In this document: one piece after another, positions 1-7,498 of the stretch
Layout of the letters: each line of letters opens with the position of its first letter
Position numbering within the stretch: position 1 is the stretch's first letter
DNA from: Qipengyuania psychrotolerans
GTDB lineage: Bacteria; Pseudomonadota; Alphaproteobacteria; Sphingomonadales; Sphingomonadaceae
Reading direction: 5' to 3'
NCBI RefSeq assembly: GCF_019711355.1
Contig: NZ_CP081297.1
Coordinates: forward strand, 2,625,001-2,689,000
Length of the DNA stretch: 64,000 nucleotides
Made by a program: the position numbers and the translations under genes
Notes under the pieces: generated by a model
Seen by the model: the letters and a program-made list of their open reading frames with translations, nothing else
What the model was told of the DNA's origin: nothing
Databases searched by the model: none

Positions 1-2
1 CT

Positions 3-722
3 GCACTCGAAAGTCTGACCAAGGACCCCACGCGGTACGATCCGATTTACGAAACCGTGCGCCTGTGCCGCGGCCGTCTTCCGGAAGGTGTGACGATGCT
101 CGGCTTTGCGGGAAGCCCGTGGACCGTGGCGACTTACATGGTGGCAGGCGAGGGTAGCCGGGACCAGCATGATGCGCGGGCTTTGGCTTACCGCGATCCA
201 CGTAAATTGCAGGCGATCATCGATGCAATCACGCATGAAACGATCGAATATCTTTGCGGCCAGATCGAAGCAGGCGCCGAAGCAGTGCAGCTGTTCGACA
301 GTTGGTCAGGCAGCTTGGCGCCCGATCAGTTCGAACGCTGGGTCATCGCCCCCAATGCGAAGATCGTCGCAGCCCTGGCTTCGCGGCATCCCGAAACTCC
401 CGTAATCGGCTTCCCGAAGGGTGCCGGTGAGAAACTGCCGGCCTATGCCCGCGAAACGGGTGTGAAGGCTGTCGGAGTGGATGAAACGCTTGATCCGGTC
501 TGGGTAGCTCGCGAATTACCGGCCGGTATGGCCGTACAGGGCAATCTGGACCCGCTTCTGCTGCTTTCAGGTAGTCCAGCCCTCGAACCCCGCATCAACG
601 CAATCCTCGAGGCTTTTTCAGACCGGCCGCATGTATTCAATCTGGGCCACGGGATCGACCGCCGCACGCCAATCGAAAATGTTGAGCGGCTGATTGCGGC
701 TGTTCGCGGATGGCGGGGGTGA
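3..722 (+). CDS. hemE: Uroporphyrinogen decarboxylase (5' truncated by window edge)
   Basis: HemE decarboxylates the four acetate side chains of uroporphyrinogen III to give coproporphyrinogen III in the cytoplasm (heme pathway). The open frame runs in from the left edge, and 239 C-terminal residues are visible. The family is normally about 340-355 residues, so roughly 100 N-terminal residues lie outside. Motifs seen in order are GSPWTVATYMVAG, LFDSWSG, GFPKGAG, GNLDP and, near the end, FNLGHGI followed by TPIENV, all typical of HemE. It is followed by hemJ and rho. In alphaproteobacteria hemE commonly neighbours the replication origin, so the origin may lie just upstream of this window. Assignment is secure; only the start is missing. 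Confidence 0.97.
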   Translation, partial: ALESLTKDPTRYDPIYETVRLCRGRLPEGVTMLGFAGSPWTVATYMVAGEGSRDQHDARALAYRDPRKLQAIIDAITHETIEYLCGQIEAGAEAVQLFDSWSGSLAPDQFERWVIAPNAKIVAALASRHPETPVIGFPKGAGEKLPAYARETGVKAVGVDETLDPVWVARELPAGMAVQGNLDPLLLLSGSPALEPRINAILEAFSDRPHVFNLGHGIDRRTPIENVERLIAAVRGWRG

Positions 723-753
723 CGAAGCCCGCCGCACTCACTACATCACTTGC

Positions 754-1197
754 ATGCAGGATATTCTTGCGATGACCTATCTCTGGCTCAAGGCCGGGCA
801 CATTATCTTCATGGTCTTCTGGCTGGCGGGGCTGTTCATGCTGCCGCGCCAGATGATCTATTGCCATACTGCCGCGCCCGGTTCGGGCGAAGAAGCGACA
901 TGGGCCAGGCGCATGGGTTTGCTGCGCAAGATCATTTTGACTCCAAGCCTGATCGTTGTCTGGGTTCTCGGGCTCGCGCTTGCATCAAGCATCGCGGCTT
1001 TCGACCAGGGCTGGTTCCACGCCAAGCTGCTCTTCGTGCTGCTGCTGACAGGCTTCCACGGTTACATGGTGGCCAAGTCGAAAAAGATGAGTTCCGGCGA
1101 GCGGCCACTGAGCGAAAAGCAATTGCGGCTGTTTGGCGAGGTGCCGGGCATCCTGCTGGCAATTATCGTCGTTCTGGTAATCGTAAAGCCGTTCTGA
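754..1197 (+). CDS. hemJ: Protoporphyrinogen IX oxidase HemJ (UPF0093 membrane protein)
   Basis: HemJ oxidises protoporphyrinogen IX to protoporphyrin IX in the inner membrane of bacteria lacking HemG/HemY. The 147-residue protein has about four hydrophobic helices. Its N-terminal pattern YLWLKAGHIIFMVFWLAGLF contains the conserved family histidine thought to bind heme; WxKAxH and the following LPRQMIY are family hallmarks. I chose ATG 754 because it leaves a normal short N-terminus; ATG 772 (MTYLWLK) is equally possible. A longer frame opening inside hemE at 694 is unlikely to be used. Its position between hemE and rho agrees with a heme role. I see no terminator between hemE and hemJ, so they may be cotranscribed. 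Confidence 0.9.
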   Translation: MQDILAMTYLWLKAGHIIFMVFWLAGLFMLPRQMIYCHTAAPGSGEEATWARRMGLLRKIILTPSLIVVWVLGLALASSIAAFDQGWFHAKLLFVLLLTGFHGYMVAKSKKMSSGERPLSEKQLRLFGEVPGILLAIIVVLVIVKPF

Positions 1198-1361
1198 CAG
1201 CCTGCCAGCATGGCGCGTTTGCAGATTGACGGCGCGCCGCGCTAGGCTTATCTCCAGCTCCATCTCCGGCAACAGGCACTGCAATACAGGCGGTGCCGGG
1301 TCCGCTTTCCCCAAGCCCATACCGACCCGCCGGCCATTCCAAATATTCGAGTACAAAACTT

Positions 1362-2627
1362 ATGCATCTCAAAGATCTCAAAGAAAAACCGCCCGCTGAC
1401 CTCGTGGCAATGGCCGAGGAACTGGGCGTCGAAGGCGCTTCCACCATGCGCCGGCAGGACCTGATGTTCTGCATCTTGCGCGAACTGGCGGAAGACGAAG
1501 AATACGACGAAAAGATCATGGGCATCGGCACGATCGAAGTGCTGCAGGATGGCTTCGGCTTCCTGCGCAGCCCCGAAGCTAACTACCTTGCCGGCCCGGA
1601 CGATATCTACGTCTCGCCGAACCAGGTCCGCAAAGCCGGCCTGCGCACAGGCGACACGGTCGAGGGCGAAATCCGCGCACCACGGGAAGGCGAGCGTTAT
1701 TTTGCGCTGACCAAGCTGACTAGCGTGAATTTCGAAGATCCGGACCAGGTTCGCCAGCGTACCAATTTCGACAATCTCACGCCGCTTTACCCGGAAGAGA
1801 AACTCACGCTCGATACTCTTGATCCCACGGTCAAGGACAAGTCGGCCCGCGTGATCGATATCATCTCGCCGCAGGGCAAGGGACAGCGCGCACTGATCGT
1901 TGCGCCGCCGCGCACCGGTAAAACCGTACTGCTGCAGAATATTGCCAAGGCGATCACCGACAATCATCCTGAGGTGTTCCTGCTGGTTCTGCTCGTCGAC
2001 GAGCGTCCCGAGGAAGTCACCGACATGCAGCGCAGCGTGAAGGGCGAGGTCATCTCCTCCACTTTCGACGAACCTGCCAATCGCCACGTCCAGGTTGCCG
2101 AAATGGTGATCGAAAAGGCCAAGCGCCTTGTCGAGCACAAGCGCGACGTCGTGATCCTGCTCGATTCCATCACCCGCCTCGGCCGCGCCTACAACACCGT
2201 GGTGCCAAGCTCGGGCAAGGTGCTTACCGGCGGTGTTGATGCCAACGCACTTCAGCGTCCCAAACGCTTCTTTGGTGCGGCTCGTAACATCGAGGAGGGC
2301 GGATCGCTCTCGATCATTGCAACAGCCCTGATCGATACCGGCAGCCGCATGGACGAAGTCATCTTCGAAGAATTCAAGGGCACGGGTAACAGCGAAATCG
2401 TCCTTGATCGCAAGGTCGCCGACAAGCGCATCTTCCCGGCTCTGGATGTTGGCAAGTCCGGCACCCGCAAGGAAGAGTTGCTGGTCGAAAAGGACAAGCT
2501 GTCCAAGATGTGGGTCCTGCGCCGTATCCTCATGCAGATGGGTACGATCGACGCGATGGAATTCCTGCTCGACAAGATGAAGGATTCCAAGACCAACGAA
2601 GACTTCTTCGCCAATATGAACCAGTAA
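1362..2627 (+). CDS. rho: Transcription termination factor Rho
   Basis: Rho is the hexameric RNA-dependent ATPase that ends transcription at factor-dependent sites. The 421-residue length matches the usual 418-420. The N-terminal helical part ([20 protein letters not shown]) and the OSB RNA-binding fold ([15 protein letters not shown]) precede the motor. Walker A is APPRTGKT at about residues 181-188, Walker B is [16 protein letters not shown], and [20 protein letters not shown] is the Q-loop/R-loop region. An in-frame start at 1293 would add 23 residues with no family counterpart, so ATG 1362 is preferred, although no strong ribosome-binding site precedes it. About 160 bases upstream of the start hold no gene and may form the untranslated leader through which Rho autoregulates in other bacteria. 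Confidence 0.97.
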   Translation: MHLKDLKEKPPADLVAMAEELGVEGASTMRRQDLMFCILRELAEDEEYDEKIMGIGTIEVLQDGFGFLRSPEANYLAGPDDIYVSPNQVRKAGLRTGDTVEGEIRAPREGERYFALTKLTSVNFEDPDQVRQRTNFDNLTPLYPEEKLTLDTLDPTVKDKSARVIDIISPQGKGQRALIVAPPRTGKTVLLQNIAKAITDNHPEVFLLVLLVDERPEEVTDMQRSVKGEVISSTFDEPANRHVQVAEMVIEKAKRLVEHKRDVVILLDSITRLGRAYNTVVPSSGKVLTGGVDANALQRPKRFFGAARNIEEGGSLSIIATALIDTGSRMDEVIFEEFKGTGNSEIVLDRKVADKRIFPALDVGKSGTRKEELLVEKDKLSKMWVLRRILMQMGTIDAMEFLLDKMKDSKTNEDFFANMNQ

Positions 2628-2672
2628 CAGGAGGCGCCCCGGCGGGCGGCCCAGCTCGCCGGGAGGGATCTC

Positions 2673-3059
2673 ATGCAACGTGTTGTCTACAGCAGTGTGG
2701 CCGCAAAAGGCACTACATCAGCCGATGTGTTCAAGATCATCGAAACTTCGGCGCGGAATAATCCCGAGCGTCGGATCACAGGTTTTCTGATCTACGACAG
2801 CGATCGGTTCCTCCAGCTGGTCGAGGGCCCGGTCCTGTCATTGCAGGCCCTTCTCGAAACGCTAGACGATGATGACAGACATCATTCGATCGAAATATTG
2901 CATCGCGGAAATGCGGACGAGCGGTGGTTCCCCGACTGGGGGATGAAACGCTTGATCAACTTCACGGGAGAGCCGGCCTTGGACGAAATCAGAGCGGTGC
3001 TGAACTTAAAAGAGGGCGGCGATCCGATTTACCAGATCGTGAGGGAATTCCTGTCCTAA
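2673..3059 (+). CDS. Short BLUF-domain blue-light sensor protein
   Basis: This 128-residue protein is essentially a single BLUF domain, which binds FAD and senses blue light. The residues needed for the photocycle are all present at standard spacing: Tyr6, Asn30, Gln48 (in FLQLVEG), Trp89 and Met91. Tyr6 to Gln48 is 42 residues and Tyr6 to Met91 is 85, the same distances as Tyr21, Gln63 and Met106 in AppA. RRITGFLIY and LVEG are further BLUF hallmarks. There is no output domain, only about 35 extra residues at the C-terminus, so it must signal through a partner, as other short BLUF proteins do. A GGGAGGG ribosome-binding site precedes the ATG. It lies 45 bases after rho; a GC-rich inverted repeat (CCCGGCG at 2638, CGCCGGG at 2657) without a T-run sits between them. 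Confidence 0.9.
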   Translation: MQRVVYSSVAAKGTTSADVFKIIETSARNNPERRITGFLIYDSDRFLQLVEGPVLSLQALLETLDDDDRHHSIEILHRGNADERWFPDWGMKRLINFTGEPALDEIRAVLNLKEGGDPIYQIVREFLS

Positions 3060-3070
3060 GTAATTAAAGG

Positions 3071-3475
3071 TTAAGGTTGTTTATCTGCCTCAAGCTGCGC
3101 AGCCATCATTTCCCAGACCTTGTTGACCGCCTTGAGCGGTCTGACCATGACCTTGAAGTCCGCAATCATACCGTCCTCGTCAAAACGGATCAGGTCGATG
3201 CCATTTACCTGGATGCCGTCCATCTGGGTCTGGAATTCCAGCATGGCATTTTCACCGTCGACCAATTCGCGGACATAGCTGAAGCTGTCGTTGCCCAGGG
3301 TTTGTCCGGCTGCTGACAAATAGGCGACGACGAGGTCGCAACCTGTTTGCGGCGTATGTACTACTGGCGAATGGAACACCGCGTCTTTGCGGATGATCGC
3401 AGCCAGATCCCCGGGCTTCGAGCCCCCGTCCATAACCCGGTGCCAATTGGCCAAACCCTTTGCAGCGTTCATCAA
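3071..3475 (-). CDS. NTF2-like / SnoaL-like small protein
   Basis: A 134-residue protein with the alpha+beta layout of the NTF2-like superfamily: N-terminal helices (LANWHRVMDGGS), a strand region around DAVFHSPVV, a helix (VVAYLSAAGQTL), then strands ending in IDLIRFDEDGMIADFKVMVRPL. The FDEDGMI-F-V-RP ending is characteristic of SnoaL-like proteins. Members range from isomerases and hydrolases to non-catalytic binding proteins, so the substrate is unknown. Its ATG overlaps the stop of the upstream FMN glutamate-synthase-like gene as ATGA, implying translational coupling and a shared function. It converges with the BLUF gene, with only 11 bases between the two stop codons. Confidence 0.75.
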   Translation of the reverse strand: MMNAAKGLANWHRVMDGGSKPGDLAAIIRKDAVFHSPVVHTPQTGCDLVVAYLSAAGQTLGNDSFSYVRELVDGENAMLEFQTQMDGIQVNGIDLIRFDEDGMIADFKVMVRPLKAVNKVWEMMAAQLEADKQP

Positions 3476-5058
3476 TGCCTCCTGAAGCTATCTGCCCGCG
3501 CGGCTTCCCAATGCCGGGCAAGCGGGGTTGATGAAGGTTTGTCGAGCAGAACCCCTGGTTCCGCAAAATAATAGATCTTGTCGAACGCGTCGGATCGCGC
3601 CCCGTTGATACGCTCGCGCATATCCAGCGGTTTCATCTCCCATGGGCTATCGAGCCCCATGGCGATTGTGATCTCCCGCAACGAATTGAGGGTTTGTCGT
3701 TGGAAGCGAGCAACCCGCGGTGCCTTGTCCTCGACGATAAGGCCCTGCTGGCGCCATTCTTCTTGGGTAGCCACCCCGGTGGGGCAGGTACCCTTGTGGC
3801 AATTCATCGACTGCACACAGCCGAGCGAGAACATGAAAGGTCGTGCAGCATTGCACCAGTCGGCACCAAGCGCGAAGCTCTTTGCCATCTGGGCGCCTGA
3901 GTGGATTTTGCCTGAAGTGGCGATCTTTACCTTCTCACGCATATTTGTGCCGACAAGCATGTTCCGCACGAATATCTGCCCTTCGCGCAGCGGCATGCCG
4001 ACAGAGTTGCTGAGCTCCAGCGGAGCCGCACCAGTGCCGCCTTCTGCGCCGTCGACAGTGATGAAATCGGGGTGAAGGCCAGTTTCCAGCATCGCCTTCC
4101 CGAGGGCGAATATCTCGTGCGGCAAGCCCACGCACAGCTTTATCCCGACCGGTTTACTGCCTGAAAGCTCACGCAGTTTTGTCACGAATTCTAGTAGCTC
4201 GATGGGCGTGTCGAATTCCGGATGATTGGCTGGCGAAGTGACCGTCTCTCCAACCGGGACACCGCGAGCTTCGGCAATTTCTTCGGTAACCTTGCGTCCG
4301 GGGAGCACGCCGCCGTGACCAGGCTTGGCACCTTGGCTTAGCTTCAGTTCGATCATCTTCACCTGATCGCTCGATGCGTTTTCGCGAAATTGGTCCGGAT
4401 CGAACCGGCCATTTTCCTTTCTCGCGCCAAAGTATCCGCTGCCCAGCTCCCAGATCAGATCGCCGCCGGGTTTACGGTGGTATTTGCTGATCGAGCCTTC
4501 GCCCGTGTTGTGGGCGAAATTCCCTTGTTTCGCACCAGCATTGAGCGCCTCGATCGCCCGGGCGGACAGCGAACCGAAGCTCATGGCCGAAATATTTAGC
4601 AGGGCCGACGAATATGGCTTCTGGCATGTAGTCTGCCCGACGGTGACCCGCCATTCATCGGGCGCGTTCTTCGATGGAGCGATGGAGTGGCCGACCCATT
4701 CGTATTCGTCGGAATAAACGTCGAGCTCGGTCCCCATGGGGTGCGAATCCAGGTCGCCTTTCGCACGTGCATAGACCAGAGAGCGTGCCTGATGGCTGAA
4801 TGGCCTGCCCTCAAGATCATTCTCGACGATGTAGGATTGCGCAAACGGGCGCAAATCTTCCATGATCCAGCGGATCCGTCCAACGAGCGGGTAATTACGC
4901 CTAAGTGTATGCTTTTCCTGCGAGAAATCCCATGTCGCAATGAGCAAGGCGGGCACGAGTAGCCACAGCATCCACCTCGCCGGTTCCCATACAGCCGCAA
5001 TGGCCACCAGCACATACAGGATGACCGGTACGACATACCGGAAAGGCAGTTTTTCCAT
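3472..5058 (-). CDS. Membrane-anchored FMN-binding glutamate synthase family protein
   Basis: The 528-residue protein has two predicted N-terminal membrane helices (residues about 8-42) followed by a stand-alone glutamate synthase FMN/Fe-S barrel domain. Recognisable segments are ISAMSFGSLSARAIEALNAGA, NTGEGSISKYHR, GAKPGHGGVLPG, VDGAEGGTGAAP and a cysteine cluster CVQSMNCHKGTCPTGVA resembling the [3Fe-4S] ligands of GltB. It lacks the amidotransferase and the C-terminal beta-helix domains of true GltB, so it is not a complete glutamate synthase. Related stand-alone proteins are common and mostly uncharacterised, annotated as FMN-binding glutamate synthase family or archaeal-type GltB2. It overlaps the NTF2-like gene by 4 bases. 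The physiological reaction is not predictable from sequence. Confidence 0.88.
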   Translation of the reverse strand: MEKLPFRYVVPVILYVLVAIAAVWEPARWMLWLLVPALLIATWDFSQEKHTLRRNYPLVGRIRWIMEDLRPFAQSYIVENDLEGRPFSHQARSLVYARAKGDLDSHPMGTELDVYSDEYEWVGHSIAPSKNAPDEWRVTVGQTTCQKPYSSALLNISAMSFGSLSARAIEALNAGAKQGNFAHNTGEGSISKYHRKPGGDLIWELGSGYFGARKENGRFDPDQFRENASSDQVKMIELKLSQGAKPGHGGVLPGRKVTEEIAEARGVPVGETVTSPANHPEFDTPIELLEFVTKLRELSGSKPVGIKLCVGLPHEIFALGKAMLETGLHPDFITVDGAEGGTGAAPLELSNSVGMPLREGQIFVRNMLVGTNMREKVKIATSGKIHSGAQMAKSFALGADWCNAARPFMFSLGCVQSMNCHKGTCPTGVATQEEWRQQGLIVEDKAPRVARFQRQTLNSLREITIAMGLDSPWEMKPLDMRERINGARSDAFDKIYYFAEPGVLLDKPSSTPLARHWEAARADSFRRH

Positions 5059-5073
5059 CTGCTGGGCCTGCCC

Positions 5074-5769
5074 CTAGCCCAAATGTTCTGCGAAGAATTT
5101 GCTGGTGCGGGAATCTGCAAGGTTGGCTGCTTCTTCGCTCCTGCGCTTGCCGAACTCGGTCGCGAATCCGTGATCGAGGCCTTCATAATCGTGCAGAACC
5201 ACCTTTGGATGGTCATCCAGGCCTTCGTGCATGGCTTTCTGGGTGGCCTTGTCCACAAATCCATCTTCGGTCGGAATGTGAAGCATCAGCGGGTTGGCGA
5301 TGGCGTGCTTTTCGTGGAGCAGGTTGTCGATGCCGACAGCATAATAACCGACCGTCGCATCGCTATCCGTGCGTGCCGCGGTCATGTAAGCCAGCCTTCC
5401 GCCGAGGCAGTAGCCCACTGCTCCAACTTTGGCGCAACCTTGGGACCGGGCAAATTTTATCGCCGCTTCAATGTCGCGGATCCCCTGGTCCTGATCGAAC
5501 TTTCCAAACAGATCCAAAGCCTTGTTCATCTCCGGCTCGATGTCGGGGTCCAGTTCGATGCCGTCTTCGAATTGCCAGAACAAGTCAGGTGCCACTGCGA
5601 GATATCCGTCCTCGGCCAGCTTGTCGCATTTGCGGCGTATGCCGGCGTTAATCCCGAAAATCTCCTGAATCACAACGATCGCTGCCTTGGGTGTGCCAGC
5701 CGGGCGCGCGACATAGGTGTTGAAGCTGTTATCCCCGTCCAGGGTGGAAATCGTGACCATCTCGCTCAT
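5074..5769 (-). CDS. Dienelactone hydrolase family protein
   Basis: An alpha/beta hydrolase of about 231 residues. Family marks are VIQEIFGIN (the Glu near the active site), the nucleophile elbow GYCLGGR with Cys in place of Ser, an acidic residue in PTEDGFVD, and the C-terminal histidine in LDHGFA. Together these give the Cys-Asp-His triad of dienelactone hydrolases. Known members cleave carboxymethylenebutenolide in chloroaromatic breakdown, but many act on unknown esters, and no degradation cluster is nearby. I chose ATG 5769 because GGAG lies 9 bases upstream on the coding strand; an ATG at 5784 has no such site. It lies 15 bases upstream of the FMN glutamate-synthase-like gene on the same strand, so the three minus-strand genes are probably one operon. 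Confidence 0.88.
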   Translation of the reverse strand: MSEMVTISTLDGDNSFNTYVARPAGTPKAAIVVIQEIFGINAGIRRKCDKLAEDGYLAVAPDLFWQFEDGIELDPDIEPEMNKALDLFGKFDQDQGIRDIEAAIKFARSQGCAKVGAVGYCLGGRLAYMTAARTDSDATVGYYAVGIDNLLHEKHAIANPLMLHIPTEDGFVDKATQKAMHEGLDDHPKVVLHDYEGLDHGFATEFGKRRSEEAANLADSRTSKFFAEHLG

Positions 5770-5880
5770 GCGTGTACTCTCCATTTATCGAATGCGGGCC
5801 TAGCGCTTGCAGTGCAGGACTGGCAAACCCAGATAATGCCCATCTCAGATGTGTTCTGAGCACTCAACGGAGGAAACGCG

Positions 5881-6147
5881 ATGAAGGTCCATATCGAAAT
5901 CGACTGTACGCCGGAGGAGGCGCGGACCTTCATGGGCCTGCCAGATGTAGGCAAGGCCAATGCCGTCTATGTCGACATGATGTCCAAGGCGATGAAAGGT
6001 GTGTCGAGCACTGATCAGCTGCAGGAATACGCCAAGCAGCTCGCGCCGATGGGGCAGGCTGGTTTCAAGCTGTTCCAGAGCTTCATGGAAGGCGCGAATG
6101 CGGCACGCACATCGCCCAAATCCACCAAGTCTTCGGACGACGATTAA
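5881..6147 (+). CDS. DUF6489-like conserved small protein
   Basis: This 88-residue soluble protein begins MKVHIEIDCTPEEARTFMGLPD, a highly conserved opening that I recognise from sphingomonads and relatives (DUF6489). The middle is helical (DQLQEYAKQLAPMGQAGFKLFQSFM) and the tail is Ser/Lys/Asp-rich and probably disordered. AGGAAACGCG precedes the ATG at suitable distance. No function is established. The gene lies directly upstream of mnmE (16 bases) and is probably cotranscribed with it. Confidence 0.8.
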   Translation: MKVHIEIDCTPEEARTFMGLPDVGKANAVYVDMMSKAMKGVSSTDQLQEYAKQLAPMGQAGFKLFQSFMEGANAARTSPKSTKSSDDD

Positions 6148-6162
6148 TTCTGACACTCCTCG

Positions 6163-7437
6163 ATGACTGACACGATTTTCGCCCTGTCCAGCGGGTCGCC
6201 GCCCGCTGCCATCGGCGTAATCCGGATTAGCGGGCCAAACGCTGTTGCGGCTCTTGAGCAGTTGAGCGGAGATTTGCCCGAGGCCCGGCGCGCAGGTGTA
6301 CGCAATTTGCGGGATCGCGAAGGGCAAGTGCTCGACCGGGCGTTGGTCATCTGGTTCGACGGGCCAAGGACCGCCACGGGCGAGGATATCGCCGAAATCC
6401 ATTGCCATGGGGGAAGGGCGGTAGTCTCGGCCCTGGAGACAACTCTATCGGGAGTTTCCGGCGTTCGCAAAGCTGATCCGGGCGAATTTACGCGCCGGGC
6501 CTTTGCAAACGGCGTGATCGATCTGGCAGAGGCTGAGGGGCTGGCAGATTTACTTACAGCTGAAACCGAGTTGCAACGCCGCGCCGCGCAGGCATCTGCC
6601 GGCGGCGGGCTATCGCGCAAGGTGGATGGATGGCGAGACCGATTGCTGCATCTTTCTGCGCAAGTCGAAGCTGCGCTGGATTTCTCAGATGAGGACGATG
6701 TTGAGGCACTCCCTCCGGGATTTGCCGAGCAGACCAGCGAGCTTGCCCAAGATATCCGGTCGGCGTTGAATGCACCAAGGGCTGAAAGGCTGCGGGATGG
6801 CATCAGGGTCGTGCTCGGCGGGCCGCCCAATTCGGGAAAATCATCTCTTTTCAACGCACTGTTGGACGAGGGCGCAGCGATAGTTTCGGCAGAGGCGGGA
6901 ACAACGAGGGATGTAATCGAGCGCCCGATCGCCTTTGCGGGGATACCGTTCATATTGGTCGATACTGCCGGCCTGCGCGAAAGCGGCGCGGGCGAAATCG
7001 AGACGATTGGTATTGGCCGGGCGCGTGAAGAATTTGAGCGTGCCGACATCGTCCTCTGGTTGGGGCCAGAGGGGGAAGGCCCTTCAGGTTCGCTCGAAGT
7101 GGCAGCAAAAAGTGATGTTGCTGGGTACGGTAAAGACAGCGCGGTTTATTCGGTTTCGTCAGCAACCGGTTCTGGCGTCGCTGATTTAATTTCCGGTCTG
7201 ATCGATAGGGCGCAGCAAATTTTGCCAAAGCCGGGATTGGCTGCATTTAACCAACGACAGGCGCAAACCTTGGCGGAGGCGCTGGATGCCATCGAAGGTA
7301 TTTCGGTGACTTCCGACACCCTCATTTGCGGCGAAAGGCTCCGATTGGCTCGGCGCGCTCTGGATCGTTTGCTCGGACGGCATTCGACAGAGGATGTTCT
7401 GGATGCACTGTTCGGGCGCTTTTGCATCGGCAAATAG
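6163..7437 (+). CDS. mnmE: tRNA uridine-5-carboxymethylaminomethyl(34) synthesis GTPase MnmE
   Basis: MnmE works with MnmG to place the (carboxymethyl)aminomethyl group on U34 of certain tRNAs. The 424 residues contain the N-terminal folate-binding fold (IFALSSGSPPAAIGVIRISG), the helical domain, and an inserted G domain with GPPNSGKSS (G1), GTTRD (G2), DTAGLRE (G3) and SSATGSG (G5). The protein ends in CIGK, the C-x-G-K tail typical of MnmE. The G4 motif, normally N/TKxD, reads AAKSD, so the first residue is altered; some relatives vary there, so this need not abolish GTP binding. A parS palindrome starts at the base after the stop codon, and mnmG follows. Confidence 0.97.
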   Translation: MTDTIFALSSGSPPAAIGVIRISGPNAVAALEQLSGDLPEARRAGVRNLRDREGQVLDRALVIWFDGPRTATGEDIAEIHCHGGRAVVSALETTLSGVSGVRKADPGEFTRRAFANGVIDLAEAEGLADLLTAETELQRRAAQASAGGGLSRKVDGWRDRLLHLSAQVEAALDFSDEDDVEALPPGFAEQTSELAQDIRSALNAPRAERLRDGIRVVLGGPPNSGKSSLFNALLDEGAAIVSAEAGTTRDVIERPIAFAGIPFILVDTAGLRESGAGEIETIGIGRAREEFERADIVLWLGPEGEGPSGSLEVAAKSDVAGYGKDSAVYSVSSATGSGVADLISGLIDRAQQILPKPGLAAFNQRQAQTLAEALDAIEGISVTSDTLICGERLRLARRALDRLLGRHSTEDVLDALFGRFCIGK

Positions 7438-7453
7438 TGTTCCACGTGGAACA
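7438..7453. other. parS centromere site 1
   Basis: TGTTCCACGTGGAACA, a perfect 16-bp palindrome, begins immediately after the mnmE stop. It matches the bacterial parS consensus TGTTTCACGTGAAACA, with the C/G variant at positions 5 and 12 often seen in alphaproteobacteria. It is one of three such sites within 2.5 kb of parAB. ParB encoded at 10766 should load here. Confidence 0.93.
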
Positions 7454-7498
7454 ATCGGACCTTTGACCTGCCAGCATTTGTGAATTATCGGCGCAGTC

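Noticed and set aside
694-753. Extended N-terminus of hemJ starting inside hemE
   Set aside because: The extra 20 residues have no hydrophobic or family pattern and overlap the hemE stop; ATG 754 or 772 fits HemJ proteins.
2638-2663. CCCGGCG/CGCCGGG inverted repeat after rho as a terminator
   Set aside because: No T-run follows and the right arm merges into the ribosome-binding site of the BLUF gene; transcription may read through.
1248-2678. 476-residue open frame antisense to rho
   Set aside because: It is a mirror of a highly conserved gene; high-GC codon bias keeps the antisense frame open. No domain or ribosome-binding site supports it.
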